NCBI GenBank assembly: GCA_018662225.1 | Contig: JABJGO010000070.1 | Span: forward strand, 1 to 64,000 | DNA length: 64,000 nucleotides | Reading direction: 5' to 3' | DNA from: Rhodospirillales bacterium | GTDB taxonomy: Bacteria; Pseudomonadota; Alphaproteobacteria; Rhodospirillales; Casp-alpha2 | Shown: positions 26,702 through 36,355 of the stretch, piece by piece | Layout of the letters: every line of letters begins with the position of its first letter | Numbering within the stretch: the stretch's first letter is position 1 | The notes under the pieces: model-generated | Database searches by the model: none | The model's input: only the letters and a program-made list of their open reading frames with translations | Told to the model about the DNA's origin: nothing | Program-made: the position numbers and the translations under genes

Positions 26702-28849
26702 ATGCCAAATATCGTCGCAATCATACGCTATGCGCTCTGTGCTCTATTCCTGCTGCACGCCGGTTCCGCACGGGGTGCCAGCGAATCCGCCATCGCGGCA
26801 TCAGAATGGGTTGATACAGAATATGCTTCCGTGCGGCTTATTTCGGCCACCGATAGCGTAGGCGATGCCGACATCGACCACCCCCTCACCTTAGGCTTGG
26901 AATTTCAGCTGCAGGAAGGCTGGAAGATTTACTGGCGCTCACCCGGTGACGCCGGTTATCCACCGCAGCCCAACTGGTCCACCAGCAGCAATATCTGGTC
27001 CATCGATATGCGGTGGCCGGCGCCTGTACGGTTTTCCGTCCTCGGTTTCGAGACCCTTGGCTACAAACATGAAGTGGTCTTCCCACTGACCGTTACGCCG
27101 CTGCAACCCGGTCAAGCTGTCCAGCTTGGCGTGCAACTCGACTATCTGATCTGTTCTGAAGTTTGCGTACCTGAATCGGTTTCTCTGTCACTGGACATCC
27201 CGGCTGGTGACGGCACCCCCAGCACGTTCGTGCACCTGATTAACAAATACACCGTCCAGGTTCCCGGTGATGGCAAGGCGAGCGGCCTTACCATCGACAC
27301 GCTCGAACTGGTTCAACAGCCGGATCAGAACCCACAGTTGCTGATCACCGCCAGCAGCCTAAATGGTATGACCTTCGATGATCCCGATGTGTATCTGGAA
27401 GGCCCATTAGATGATCCAGGCACACTCGGTTTTGGTAAACCGCTCGCCCAGGTTGATCCATCAGGTACCACAGCCACGTTGCAAGTGGAACTCGTGGGGA
27501 CAAAGGATACCCAGGGCAATGCCGCCGCCCTTCTGGACAAAGAATTTACCGTCACATTGATCGCTGGTGCACGGTCTGTTGAGCGCACAATTCAAGTGAG
27601 CCCGAATACCTCACCCATCCTCAGCAAACGAGTCACCGCACAGTTGTCTATTGTTATGATCCTGCTGTTCGCTTTCGCCGGTGGGTTGATCCTGAATCTG
27701 ATGCCGTGCGTGTTGCCCGTGCTTTCCATCAAGTTGTTAGGCGTTATCAGTCACGGCGGTGGTCAGTCCAAAGACGTGCGGATCAGCTTCATCGCCTCGG
27801 CCGCCGGTATCGTGGCCTCGTTCATGCTCATTGCCGTCGCGCTCGCCGCGCTCAAGGCCAGCGGTATTGCGATTGGTTGGGGTATCCAGTTTCAACAACC
27901 CATATTCCTGATCACCATGGCCGTGATCATCACGGTGTTTGCCTGCAACCTGTGGGGTTGGTTCGAATTTAGCACACCGGGTGCCGTCGCAAAGATCGGG
28001 ACCCAAACATCGGGTATTACCGGGCATTTCATGACCGGCATGCTGGCAACCCTATTGGCGACGCCCTGCTCCGCACCATTTCTGGGCACGGCTGTGGGTT
28101 TCGCTTTATCACGTGGTACCCCTGAGATCATGGGGATTTTTCTGGTTCTCGGCCTCGGCCTTGCTGCCCCTTATCTGGTGGTCGCCGCCGCCCCACGGTT
28201 AGCCACAATGCTGCCCAAGCCCGGCAACTGGATGATTACGCTCAGGCGTTTTCTGGGCCTTGCGTTGGCCGGTACAGTTCTGTGGCTGTTATCGGTGCTA
28301 TTGGTTCAGCTTGATACACTGATCACCGTTCTTATTGGTGCCGGGCTAACGGCGGCGGGGGCATCCCTTTATCTTTGGCATCGGGGAGCACTGACTGGAA
28401 AACAGGCAATGGCTGTGGTGATGATCAGCTGGATTGGAGCGATCGGTCTGTCGCACATGCCCACAGATGTCTCTACTGACAGCGCATCAAGCGCTGTGGA
28501 TGATTTGTGGCAGCCATTCGATCTGGCCGCCATCGACACCCATGTGGCTAATGGCAAAACCGTGTTCGTGGACGTGACCGCCGAATGGTGCGTGTCGTGC
28601 CTGGTGAACAAGGCCTTTGTGCTGTCACGCGGCACCGTGTTGGAGCGCCTGTCCAGTGACGCTATTATCCCTATGCAGGCAGACTGGACTTTGCCCAAGG
28701 ATTCCATCACCCGGTACCTGACCTCGTTCCAGCGCTATGGTATCCCGTTTAATGCCGTTTACGGCCCCGGTGCACCAGACGGGATCGTGCTGCCCGAAAT
28801 CCTGACACCGGGCGCAGTTTTGGACGCGTTGGACGCCGCACAGGATTAG
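26702..28849 (+). CDS. DsbD-like thiol:disulfide interchange protein
   Basis: From the ATG at 26702 the protein has 715 residues: a signal peptide ending near ARGAS, a periplasmic DsbD-alpha-like domain with a cysteine pair in YLICSEVCVPE, a central membrane domain of about eight helices with cysteines in NLMPCVLPVLSIK and TPCSAPFLGTA, and a C-terminal thioredoxin-like domain with CVSC in AEWCVSCLVNKAF. This order matches the DsbD/ScsB group, which carries electrons from cytoplasmic thioredoxin to periplasmic proteins. The alpha domain resembles the DsbC-like (PF11412-type) N-terminus of ScsB rather than E. coli DsbD. An in-frame ATG further upstream (26660) is less likely because it would bury the signal peptide. 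A peroxiredoxin gene follows. Confidence 0.9.
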   Translation: MPNIVAIIRYALCALFLLHAGSARGASESAIAASEWVDTEYASVRLISATDSVGDADIDHPLTLGLEFQLQEGWKIYWRSPGDAGYPPQPNWSTSSNIWSIDMRWPAPVRFSVLGFETLGYKHEVVFPLTVTPLQPGQAVQLGVQLDYLICSEVCVPESVSLSLDIPAGDGTPSTFVHLINKYTVQVPGDGKASGLTIDTLELVQQPDQNPQLLITASSLNGMTFDDPDVYLEGPLDDPGTLGFGKPLAQVDPSGTTATLQVELVGTKDTQGNAAALLDKEFTVTLIAGARSVERTIQVSPNTSPILSKRVTAQLSIVMILLFAFAGGLILNLMPCVLPVLSIKLLGVISHGGGQSKDVRISFIASAAGIVASFMLIAVALAALKASGIAIGWGIQFQQPIFLITMAVIITVFACNLWGWFEFSTPGAVAKIGTQTSGITGHFMTGMLATLLATPCSAPFLGTAVGFALSRGTPEIMGIFLVLGLGLAAPYLVVAAAPRLATMLPKPGNWMITLRRFLGLALAGTVLWLLSVLLVQLDTLITVLIGAGLTAAGASLYLWHRGALTGKQAMAVVMISWIGAIGLSHMPTDVSTDSASSAVDDLWQPFDLAAIDTHVANGKTVFVDVTAEWCVSCLVNKAFVLSRGTVLERLSSDAIIPMQADWTLPKDSITRYLTSFQRYGIPFNAVYGPGAPDGIVLPEILTPGAVLDALDAAQD

Positions 28850-28944
28850 GTGTTAAGAATCATTCAAAACGATGGTATGGGACGTCGTGCTGGGTGTATG
28901 ATGCGCGCCAGTGAGACAACATTTGAAATCTGAAGGACAACACC

Positions 28945-29427
28945 ATGACCATTTCCGTTGGCGACGCCATGCCCGATATCACCCTGTACACCATGACGGG
29001 ATCGGGTCCCGAATCCGTAACCACGGGCGATTTATTCGGTGGTAAAAAGGTTGCCCTGTTTGGTTTACCCGGCGCATTTACACCCACGTGTTCCGCCAAA
29101 CATGTTCCCGGTTTCGTGGCCAACCACGATGCGCTGACCGCGAAAGGCATCGACAGCATTGTGTGCGTTTCCGTAAATGATGCCTTCGTCATGGGCGCCT
29201 GGGGTGAAGACCAGCAGGTTGGCGACAAAGTCATGATGGTTTCCGATGGCAGTGCCGAACTGGCCCTTGCAACGGGTTTGGAACTTGATCTTTCAAACCG
29301 CGGCTTTGGTATGCGGTGTTGTCGTTTTTCTATGGTGGTCAACGACGGCAAGGTTGAAAGCCTCAATCTGGAATCAGATGGCGGCTACGAAGTCACCAGC
29401 GCTGAGCATATGCTGGCTAACCTGTAG
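28945..29427 (+). CDS. peroxiredoxin, Prx5/AhpE-like (thioredoxin- or glutaredoxin-dependent)
   Basis: A 160-residue peroxiredoxin. PGAFTPTCSAKHVPGF contains the peroxidatic cysteine C49 in the PxxxTxxC frame, and ALATGLELDLSNRGFGMR is the Prx5 C-terminal block. It reduces hydrogen peroxide and organic hydroperoxides. A good ribosome-binding site (GAAGGACAA) precedes the ATG. In related genomes this gene often neighbours thrB-rnhA, and here it faces that operon across a shared terminator. The upstream DsbD-like reductase is about 95 bases away on the same strand, but they act in different compartments. Confidence 0.93.
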   Translation: MTISVGDAMPDITLYTMTGSGPESVTTGDLFGGKKVALFGLPGAFTPTCSAKHVPGFVANHDALTAKGIDSIVCVSVNDAFVMGAWGEDQQVGDKVMMVSDGSAELALATGLELDLSNRGFGMRCCRFSMVVNDGKVESLNLESDGGYEVTSAEHMLANL

Positions 29428-29503
29428 GTCGGTCACGTTAGTAGCAAAACCCGAGCAAATTGAATTAATTTGCGAAGGTGGCTTTGCGGAAGATCAACCA
29501 CTG

Positions 29504-29541
29504 GAGCATTTCCTGTGAACCCTTGTGAACAGGTAATGCTC
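29504..29541. terminator. hairpin between convergent peroxiredoxin and dehydrogenase genes
   Basis: GAGCATTTCCTGT (29504-29516) pairs with ACAGGTAATGCTC (29529-29541) at 12 of 13 positions. It lies between two convergent genes and touches the dehydrogenase stop codon. It could end both transcripts, although neither side has a strong T-run. Confidence 0.5.
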
Positions 29542-30347
29542 TAGTATCCCGCAGAGCGATCCACTTGATGTAACAGTTCTTCGCCCGTTTCCATGCGGCG
29601 GTAGTTCTCGACGATATCATCCAGCCCGTCGATCACATTCCAACCGGAAATATGCGGTGTGATGGTCACTTGCGCGTGATCCCAATAGGCATGACCCGCG
29701 GGCAATGGCTCGGTGTTTTGAACGTCCAGCACAGCATGCGCCAGATTGCCTGTATCAAGGGCCGCCAGTAAATCGCCATCCACCACCAGATCGCCCCGTC
29801 CCACGTTGATCAGGGTGGAGCCTTCTTTGAAGTGTGACAGCGTTTCTGTGTTCATCAGACCGCGTGTGTCCGGCGTGGAGGGCAGGATTGAAATAACGAA
29901 ATCGGCTGTTGCCAAAACCCCGGCAAGGGCGTCCTCACCGGCGAAGCATTCAACGCCATCAATATCTTTCTGTGTGCGGCTCCATCCAATAGTGCGGTAA
30001 TCCATGGCGGCAAAACGGCGGGCAATGAGGCCCCCAATATGCCCCAGTCCCAACACAGCAACGCTAACCGCCGTGGTCAGGCGCGGGGCATAGACACGCC
30101 ATTCGCCTTTTTTCTGTTGTTCAGCATAAACGCGGGCATCGCGGTGTTCGCGCAACACGTACAGTTGACAATACTCGGCAATCTCGCGGGCTGCTGCGGT
30201 GGCTTTAAGTCGGGCTATACGCACATCTGCGCCCACGCCATCGGCCTTGACCATGGTATCCACGCCCGGCATATTCGGGGCCAACTGATCGCGTACCCAT
30301 TCAGGTGATTCCCAGCCTTCCATTTGTATGGTGATCGCGATGGCCAT
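29541..30347 (-). CDS. D-2-hydroxyacid dehydrogenase (GhrA-like), internally shortened
   Basis: From the ATG at 30347 (strong TAAGGAGCC site) the protein has 268 residues. VAVLGLGHIGGLIARRF is the NAD(P)-binding motif. VGRGDLVVDGDLLAALD, LDVQNTEPLPAGHAYWDHAQVTITPH and the final VDRSAGY match glyoxylate/hydroxypyruvate reductases of the GhrA type, including the catalytic Arg-Glu-His set. GhrA-like enzymes have about 310 residues. The N-terminal catalytic domain here jumps from the start strand (ITIQMEGW..) almost directly to GVDTMVKADGVGADVRIARL, so about 45 residues expected before the GAGVD loop are absent. It may be impaired or have changed specificity. It is the last gene of the thrB-rnhA operon. 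Confidence 0.85.
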   Translation of the reverse strand: MAIAITIQMEGWESPEWVRDQLAPNMPGVDTMVKADGVGADVRIARLKATAAAREIAEYCQLYVLREHRDARVYAEQQKKGEWRVYAPRLTTAVSVAVLGLGHIGGLIARRFAAMDYRTIGWSRTQKDIDGVECFAGEDALAGVLATADFVISILPSTPDTRGLMNTETLSHFKEGSTLINVGRGDLVVDGDLLAALDTGNLAHAVLDVQNTEPLPAGHAYWDHAQVTITPHISGWNVIDGLDDIVENYRRMETGEELLHQVDRSAGY

Positions 30348-30357
30348 GGCTGGCTCC

Positions 30358-30816
30358 TTATGCATTATCTCGAATAGCTTCCGCCGCCGCTCGGGCCAAA
30401 TCGTCGGCGCGTTCATTCTCCGGGTGCCCAGCATGGCCTTTAACCCAGTGCAAACGCACATCGTGTTTGCCCATAGCAGCGTCCAGCAAACGCCACAGGT
30501 CATCGTTCTTGACCGGCTTCCTGGCCGCTGTTTTCCAGCCGTTGCGTTTCCAGTTGTGTATCCATTTGGTGATGCCGTCGCGCACATACGTGCTGTCGGT
30601 ATAGATATCCACACTCATGGGACGGCTCAGCGCGCCCAGCCCTTCAATGGTGGCAAGCAATTCCATGCGATTGTTGGTGGTAATCGGCTCTCCACCGGAC
30701 AGTTCTTTTTCCGTGCCACCGAACCGCAGAATAGCGCCCCAGCCACCCGGCCCCGGATTGCCGAGGCATGAGCCATCGGTGAACATCTCAACAGATTTTG
30801 AGGAACTTTCGTTCAT
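30358..30816 (-). CDS. rnhA: ribonuclease HI
   Basis: The 152-residue protein has [21 protein letters not shown] (first catalytic Asp), [13 protein letters not shown] (catalytic Glu), [18 protein letters not shown] (second Asp) and [21 protein letters not shown] (handle-side His and final Asp), the full RNase HI active site. It cleaves RNA in RNA-DNA hybrids, removing Okazaki primers and R-loops. Its start lies 3 bases after the thrB stop and its stop 10 bases before the dehydrogenase start. Length is typical (E. coli 155). Confidence 0.96.
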   Translation of the reverse strand: MNESSSKSVEMFTDGSCLGNPGPGGWGAILRFGGTEKELSGGEPITTNNRMELLATIEGLGALSRPMSVDIYTDSTYVRDGITKWIHNWKRNGWKTAARKPVKNDDLWRLLDAAMGKHDVRLHWVKGHAGHPENERADDLARAAAEAIRDNA

Positions 30817-30819
30817 TGA

Positions 30820-31785
30820 TCAATCAAGCCCATAGTCGCCAACACTTTTAACACCCTGATGAAAACGTAATTTGTGCACGTATTCCATAGGGTCCTTCGG
30901 CACCACAAGCGCACCTTCGGGCGTGTTCAACCAATCATATAGACGGGTCAGTAAAAATCGAATGGCGGCGCCACGGGCCAGAATGGGCAAAGCATCCAGT
31001 TCTTCCTGTGAGAACCCGCGTTCAACACGGTATGTGGCCAACATTCGACGAGCTTTGGTGATGTTAAAGCTGCCATCCTGCTCGAAACACCAGGCATTGA
31101 GGCAGATGCCTAAATCATAGGCAAAGGCATCGGTACAGGCAAAATAGAAATCGATCAGGCCTGACAGATGACCGTCACGAAAAAATACGTTGTCGGGAAA
31201 CAAGTCGGCATGAATAGCCCCGCTGGGCAGGCCAGCCGGCCAGTGCTCTTCCAGATAGGTAAGCTCATCCGACAGCATGTCATACAAGCCAGCTGACACG
31301 CCGTTGGTTGCGTCCTTTCCACTGGATTCCAGTAACGGACGCCATGCATCAACGCTCAAACCATTGGGCCTCGACATCTCGAACGTGCTGCCAGCCACAT
31401 GCATACGGGCGAGGCCTTCACCCAGTTCACGGCAGTGTTCCGAGGTAGCGCGTTTGGGCCATAATCCCGGCAGAAACGTCACGATAGCGGCCGGTTTATC
31501 ACACAGCGTACGTAAGGCTTCGCCATCACGGGCGTGAACTGGTGTGGGGCTGGGAATACCGTTTTTTGCCAGATGCTCCATGAGCCCTATGAAAAATGGC
31601 AGATCCTTCGGATCGACCCTTTTTTCGTAGAGCGTCAGGATAAATGCCCCCTGATCCGTGGTGAGCATAAAGTTGGAATTTTCCACACCTTCAGCGATGC
31701 CTTTGCACGACAGCACATCGCCGATATCATAGTCGGCAACAAACTGCGATACATCTTCATCACTAACGTCAGTATAAACGGCCAT
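30820..31785 (-). CDS. thrB: homoserine kinase (kinase-fold ThrB, type II)
   Basis: The 321-residue protein has the aminoglycoside-phosphotransferase/choline-kinase fold, not the GHMP fold of E. coli ThrB. GVENSNFMLTTDQGAFILTLYEKR is the nucleotide-binding N-lobe. AIHADLFPDNVFF carries the catalytic Asp (HxDxxxxN), and LIDFYFACTDAFAYDLGICLNAW the metal-binding Asp. This version is common in alphaproteobacteria. It phosphorylates homoserine for threonine synthase (20.2 kb). It is first in an operon with rnhA and a hydroxyacid dehydrogenase. The ispH gene often found upstream in relatives is absent here. Confidence 0.93.
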   Translation of the reverse strand: MAVYTDVSDEDVSQFVADYDIGDVLSCKGIAEGVENSNFMLTTDQGAFILTLYEKRVDPKDLPFFIGLMEHLAKNGIPSPTPVHARDGEALRTLCDKPAAIVTFLPGLWPKRATSEHCRELGEGLARMHVAGSTFEMSRPNGLSVDAWRPLLESSGKDATNGVSAGLYDMLSDELTYLEEHWPAGLPSGAIHADLFPDNVFFRDGHLSGLIDFYFACTDAFAYDLGICLNAWCFEQDGSFNITKARRMLATYRVERGFSQEELDALPILARGAAIRFLLTRLYDWLNTPEGALVVPKDPMEYVHKLRFHQGVKSVGDYGLD

Positions 31786-31913
31786 GGTGTTTCAAAATGC
31801 CTGACAAAAATTGCGAACATCGTCTTCGCTACGGTGCTATCCAGTCTATCTGGCAATCTTCCGGCTCTGTCAATCCCGGGGACAATGCCCGGGACAATAT
31901 CGGGGAATTGAAC

Positions 31914-33728
31914 ATGTGTACGAAACGATGGTCCCGTGTGGCTGTCTTTACGGCACTCCTGTTCAGTGCGCTCTGGACATGGCAACCATCCGGGTCCCTC
32001 GCCGCCGCAACAATCCCGGAAGATATTGATGAACCCACCGTCTCGGCCCCTGTGGCGAACCCGGTCGATGACTTCACACTACTGCTGATTAAACGCATGC
32101 AAAAGGCATTGATCACCATTGGTATTTTTGCAGGCCCGGTGAACGGTATCGCAGACGATGAAACAACCCGAGCCGTTCGCCAGTACCAGCGATCAACCCG
32201 GCAAACGCCGACCGGCATCATAGACGAAAAACTGGTCATCCATCTGGAGACAGCGGTGAGCGTCAGCAACCTGTTGGATACGTTGTCATTAGCCCGCCAG
32301 GCTCACACAAAAGAGGCCCGCGAAGCCTTGCTCGCCAACCCGGCGACCAAAGATTTGATTACCGAAGGCTTGTCAGATGAAGTGGCCAACCCGGTGCGTG
32401 ATCCATCGGCATGTTTCACTGAGCCCACCGTTCGTTGCCTGCTGGATGAGGCGGTGGAAAGCGCCAAGGCTATTACCCGTGATGATATGCGGAACTGGGC
32501 ATTTGGCGACATTCTGGTGGCACAGGCCCGTGCCGGGCTATCCGCCGACGCCCGCGACACCATGCGCCGTATTTCTGATCCGCGAATGATTATGGTGGCA
32601 TTGGGCGAAATTGCCGAAGCCCGGGCCCGTGCCGGACAGGCCGAAAGCGCCATCGCCGCCGTGGACGTGATCCCGGACATGGCGACCCGTTCTGAGGCCT
32701 ATGCCAATATTGCCAACACACTTGCCTCTGCCGGTTTGAAACAGGGTGTCATAAGCGCCGTCGCCAAGCTTCGCGATCAGGTGGATTTGGACAACATCGA
32801 TGCCAAGGCGGTGGCACAATTGACCCGCGCCAGCGCCGCACTGTTTCAGTGTGGCAACACTGAGGACGGTGTCGCTTTGCTGGAAGAGGCCGAGTCAGCC
32901 GCCAACTCCATAGCCGATATCAACAACCGCGATACAGCCCTTCGCCATGTGGCTGATACGAACGCGGGTATAGGGCGCATTGATCAGGCCATCACAATCC
33001 TGAATACAATTGAAAGTCCATCGGAGCGTATGCCCGTGTTGATGAGCACCGCGCGGGCACAGGCACAGAAGGGCGATCCAGATGCCGCGCTCGAACTGGC
33101 ATCCTCAATCGAAGCGGTCCGGTATCGAGCACTGGTTCTGGCCAGCATTGCCGAAGGTCAGGCACAGATTGGCAACCTGCAAGCAGCGCAAATCACGTTG
33201 GAAAATGCGACCGCTGACATGGAAGCCATTGACCTGCCATATGCCAAAGATTTCGCCACCAGCCGAATCGCCATGGCCTACGCTCGTATTGCCAGCGATA
33301 TGGATCAGCCCAGCCCTGCGATGTTTGATCAGGCCACGTCTCTTACCGACGGCATCAAAGATAACAAAACGCGAGCCTACGCGGCATGGAACATTTCTTT
33401 TTACAATCAACAGTCAGGCGTTGGTGAAGCGGCTGAAACCAGGGCCCACGCCTATGCGGTCACAAATGAAATTCCCAGCCCTGGCGGGCAGGCCTGGTTA
33501 TTGGCAGAACTGGCGGAAAAACGCACGACAGATGGTCATGGCGAATGGGCGTGGGAAATGTTTGACCGGGCATTGGGCATAACAGAATCCATCAAGAATG
33601 CCTGGGGCCGAGCCAGGGCACTTAGCCGCCTGTCACAAACCCTCGTCCGATTGGTCGAAACAAAAGCGGTCCACGGCCCAATCACATCCAATGAGGCCAC
33701 ATCGAAAGAGGCAACATCCAGTGAATAG
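31914..33728 (+). CDS. exported protein with peptidoglycan-binding domain and helical repeats
   Basis: From the ATG at 31914 the protein has 604 residues. A signal-type hydrophobic segment (VAVFTALLFSALWTW) is followed by a PG_binding_1-like domain (about residues 55-110: LLIKRMQKALITIGIFAGPVNGIADDETTRAVRQYQRSTRQTPTGIID). The remaining 450 residues are alpha-helical repeats rich in alanine, recurring as ARARAGQAESAIAAV or ALRHVADTNAGIGRIDQAI, similar to TPR-like solenoids. It should sit in the periplasm and bind cell wall. Partner or process is unknown. It is divergent from thrB. A lipoprotein gene follows about 65 bases downstream on the same strand. Confidence 0.75.
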   Translation: MCTKRWSRVAVFTALLFSALWTWQPSGSLAAATIPEDIDEPTVSAPVANPVDDFTLLLIKRMQKALITIGIFAGPVNGIADDETTRAVRQYQRSTRQTPTGIIDEKLVIHLETAVSVSNLLDTLSLARQAHTKEAREALLANPATKDLITEGLSDEVANPVRDPSACFTEPTVRCLLDEAVESAKAITRDDMRNWAFGDILVAQARAGLSADARDTMRRISDPRMIMVALGEIAEARARAGQAESAIAAVDVIPDMATRSEAYANIANTLASAGLKQGVISAVAKLRDQVDLDNIDAKAVAQLTRASAALFQCGNTEDGVALLEEAESAANSIADINNRDTALRHVADTNAGIGRIDQAITILNTIESPSERMPVLMSTARAQAQKGDPDAALELASSIEAVRYRALVLASIAEGQAQIGNLQAAQITLENATADMEAIDLPYAKDFATSRIAMAYARIASDMDQPSPAMFDQATSLTDGIKDNKTRAYAAWNISFYNQQSGVGEAAETRAHAYAVTNEIPSPGGQAWLLAELAEKRTTDGHGEWAWEMFDRALGITESIKNAWGRARALSRLSQTLVRLVETKAVHGPITSNEATSKEATSSE

Positions 33729-33795
33729 GGACGCTTGCGGTTCCTTCACTGCTTCCGCTAAAGTCGCGTCGCACTTAAACTCACGGAAAATACAC

Positions 33796-34407
33796 ATGCG
33801 GTTACCACATCACCTATTTGGAAAAGCCCGTCGAGGCCTCATTGCCGCTCTGGCTTTGTTGGCGTTACCGGGCCTTGCGGCATGTGGGTCCATGGACCAA
33901 ATCAATCCGTTTGTCAGTGAAGAAGACACCCTGCCACCGCCGTGCCCATCTGTATCCATTCTGGCCAATGCAGAGCGCATAACCATTTTCCGGCCAGGCG
34001 ACGGACAAGACCTGACGGATATTGATACAGAGGCCCAGATCGATGATTTCTTCGCTAACTGTATTCACGACGTTGATAAGGAAACAGGAATCGGCCAGAT
34101 TGATATTGAACTCAGCCTGGGTGTTATCGCTTCACGTGGCCCCGCCAACACCAGCAAGATCGCCGATCTGCCATATTTCGTCACCATCACCACGCTGGAA
34201 AAAGAGCTACTGAGCAAGGGGGTTTTTGTCATTCCGGTTGGCTTTGAAGGAAACCGTTACAAAGTCTCGTTGTTTGATGAACCGGTGATCCTGACAATCC
34301 CTATCGCGCCCCCTGTGATCGGGTACGAGTTCCGTATCTATGTGGGGTTTCAACTGACCCCGGCGCAACTTGAGTACAACCAGAAAGTGTCATCTCTTGG
34401 CGGGTAA
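33796..34407 (+). CDS. putative lipoprotein of unknown function
   Basis: A 203-residue protein with a signal peptide ending in a lipobox, GLAAC (ALLALPGLAACGSM), so the cysteine near residue 29 should be lipidated. The mature part begins DQINPFVSEEDTLPPPCPSVSILANAERITIFRPGDGQD and looks beta-rich. I recognise no domain with certainty. It follows the peptidoglycan-binding repeat protein on the same strand, so both may serve the cell envelope. The start at 33796 is the only one placing the signal peptide correctly. Confidence 0.72.
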   Translation: MRLPHHLFGKARRGLIAALALLALPGLAACGSMDQINPFVSEEDTLPPPCPSVSILANAERITIFRPGDGQDLTDIDTEAQIDDFFANCIHDVDKETGIGQIDIELSLGVIASRGPANTSKIADLPYFVTITTLEKELLSKGVFVIPVGFEGNRYKVSLFDEPVILTIPIAPPVIGYEFRIYVGFQLTPAQLEYNQKVSSLGG

Positions 34408-34551
34408 CACTAAATCTGCTGATCAGGCATTGACCGAAAATTCAAAATAGCTAAACTGAATTTGCATCCTCACTTGGGCTGGTGTGATCCTACCCAAGTG
34501 GGTGTGTGTTAAGAACGATAATATTAGAGATACATATCTCAGTATAGCGCT

Positions 34552-34766
34552 GCGGGAGAGATCAGCTACTTATCCCAAAAGACCAGTCGCTGACGCCGAA
34601 GGAGCAACCGCCCCGGAAACTCTCAGGCAAAAGGACCGCGAGCGTAATGAGACTCTGGAAAGCAGGCCGGATCAAATTTTGACCGCCCTCACCGAAGATG
34701 AAACCCGGTTCGTTGGTGTAAGAATCAACAGCAGGGGAATCTTTCAGGTTCCAAGACAGAGGGGGC
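34552..34766 (+). promoter_or_regulatory. tandem glycine riboswitch (two aptamers)
   Basis: Aptamer 1 (about 34552-34664) shows GGGAGAG, CGCCGAAGGAGCAA, AAACTCTCAGGCAAAAGGACCG and GACTCTGGAAAG. Aptamer 2 (about 34665-34766) shows CACCGAAGATGAAA, GAATCTTTCAGGTTCC and AAGACAGAGGGGG. These are the gcvT-type core motifs. It lies just upstream of gcvT, so glycine binding should switch on the glycine cleavage operon. The second aptamer departs more from consensus than the first. Confidence 0.94.
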
Positions 34767-34823
34767 GGCATATGGGCCATATGGCTCGTCGCTAACCTGT
34801 TTTGACGCTAACTGGAGTACCAC

Positions 34824-35939
34824 ATGAATTTTGACACAACAGACGCCCCAAAAACCGTACCGCTGGACGCCCTGCACCGTGAACTCGGTGGCAAGATGGT
34901 GCCGTTTGCTGGCTATGACATGCCGGTGCAGTACCCCGCTGGCATTATGGCCGAGCACAATCACACCCGCGAGAAAGCCTCGCTGTTCGATGTGTCTCAC
35001 ATGGGGCAGGTTCGCCTGCATGGCAAGGACGCAACCAAGGCGCTGGAATCACTGGTACCCGGTGATATCGCCGCCCTGACCGCTGGCAATACACGTTACA
35101 CCATGTTCACCAATGATCAGGGTGGCATCCTTGACGATCTGATGGTCACGCAGCATGGCGATTATCTGTATCTGGTTATCAACGCGGGCTGCAAGGATGC
35201 CGATATCGCGCACCTGAACGCAAAAATTGGCGACCGTTGCGACATTGAAGTCATTGAAGACTATGCCCTGCTGGCCCTGCAAGGTCCCGCAGCCGTTGCG
35301 GTGATGGCCAGGTACGCAGCACCGGTCCGACATATGTCATTCATGTCTGCGGCAGAACTTCATATATCTGACATCCCCTGCTTTGTAACCAGGTCCGGCT
35401 ACACAGGTGAGGACGGGGTCGAGTTTTCCGTTCCGGTGGACGCCGCCGAAGACGTGGCGCGGCTATTGCTGGACGAGCCCGAAGTTGAAGCCGCCGGTCT
35501 GGGATCTCGCGACTCGCTTCGTCTGGAAGCTGGCCTGTGCCTGTATGGCAGTGATATCACAGAAACAACAACCCCGACGGAGGCTGGCCTGTTGTGGTCC
35601 ATTTCCAAGCGACGACGGGAAGAAGGTGGTTTCCCGGGTGCGGCTGTCATCCAGCAGCAGATTGCTGATGGTGCACCGCGTAAACGGGTCGGCATCAAGC
35701 CTGATGGCAAAGCCCCGGCCCGTGCGCACACAGAAATTGCTGACCAGGATGGCAATGTTATTGGTGAAATCACCAGCGGTGGTTTCAGCCCTACATTGGG
35801 TGGCCCCATTGCCATGGGTTATGTGGATGCGGCCCATGCCGCCAAAGGCACCAACGTGAACCTCATGGTGCGCGGCAAAGCTATGCCAGCCCAGGTCACA
35901 TCACCTATTTTCGTCGAACACCGTTATTTCAGAGACTAA
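34824..35939 (+). CDS. gcvT: aminomethyltransferase (glycine cleavage T protein)
   Basis: The 371-residue protein begins with [55 protein letters not shown], the invariant GcvT N-terminus, and has [15 protein letters not shown] and [14 protein letters not shown] with the folate-site Arg and Asp. It takes the aminomethyl group from lipoyl-GcvH and makes methylene-tetrahydrofolate plus ammonia. GGAG lies before the ATG. It is first in a gcvT-gcvH-gcvP operon governed by the upstream glycine riboswitch. Its methylene-tetrahydrofolate feeds reactions such as ThyA. Confidence 0.97.
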   Translation: MNFDTTDAPKTVPLDALHRELGGKMVPFAGYDMPVQYPAGIMAEHNHTREKASLFDVSHMGQVRLHGKDATKALESLVPGDIAALTAGNTRYTMFTNDQGGILDDLMVTQHGDYLYLVINAGCKDADIAHLNAKIGDRCDIEVIEDYALLALQGPAAVAVMARYAAPVRHMSFMSAAELHISDIPCFVTRSGYTGEDGVEFSVPVDAAEDVARLLLDEPEVEAAGLGSRDSLRLEAGLCLYGSDITETTTPTEAGLLWSISKRRREEGGFPGAAVIQQQIADGAPRKRVGIKPDGKAPARAHTEIADQDGNVIGEITSGGFSPTLGGPIAMGYVDAAHAAKGTNVNLMVRGKAMPAQVTSPIFVEHRYFRD

Positions 35940-35980
35940 GAACCAAACAAACAGGGACTCAAAGAAAGGAACAACAAACC

Positions 35981-36355
35981 ATGGCACTTAAATTTTCAGA
36001 AGATCACGAGTGGATCAATATCGAAGGCGACGTCGCAACCATTGGCATCACCAACTATGCCCAGGAACAGTTGGGCGACGTGGTTTTCGTGGATTTGCCA
36101 GAAGTTGGCGATACGCTCGAACAAGGTGGTGAATCCGGCGTCATTGAATCCGTCAAAGCCGCCAGTGAAATCTATGCTCCCGCATCCGGCGAAATCATCG
36201 AGGTGAACGAAGACCTGGACGGTAGCCCGGCATTGATCAACACAGCCGCCGAAGGTGATGGTTGGATGTACAAAATCAAGCTGTCAAATCTCAGCGAGTT
36301 GGATGATCTGATGGATAAGGCTGGATACGACGCCCATGTGGAGGAACTTGATTAA
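35981..36355 (+). CDS. gcvH: glycine cleavage H protein
   Basis: A 124-residue lipoyl carrier. [38 protein letters not shown] is the standard start, and [17 protein letters not shown] contains the lipoylated lysine K59. It shuttles the aminomethyl intermediate from GcvP to GcvT, and electrons to lipoamide dehydrogenase (not in the window). A strong AAAGGAACAA site precedes the ATG. Its TAA overlaps the gcvP ATG by one base. Confidence 0.97.
   Translation: MALKFSEDHEWINIEGDVATIGITNYAQEQLGDVVFVDLPEVGDTLEQGGESGVIESVKAASEIYAPASGEIIEVNEDLDGSPALINTAAEGDGWMYKIKLSNLSELDDLMDKAGYDAHVEELD

Noticed and set aside
31877-31906. Repeated GGGACAAT motifs before the repeat-protein start as an operator
   Set aside because: Two copies are within the short leader, but nothing similar occurs elsewhere in the window and no dyad symmetry is formed.
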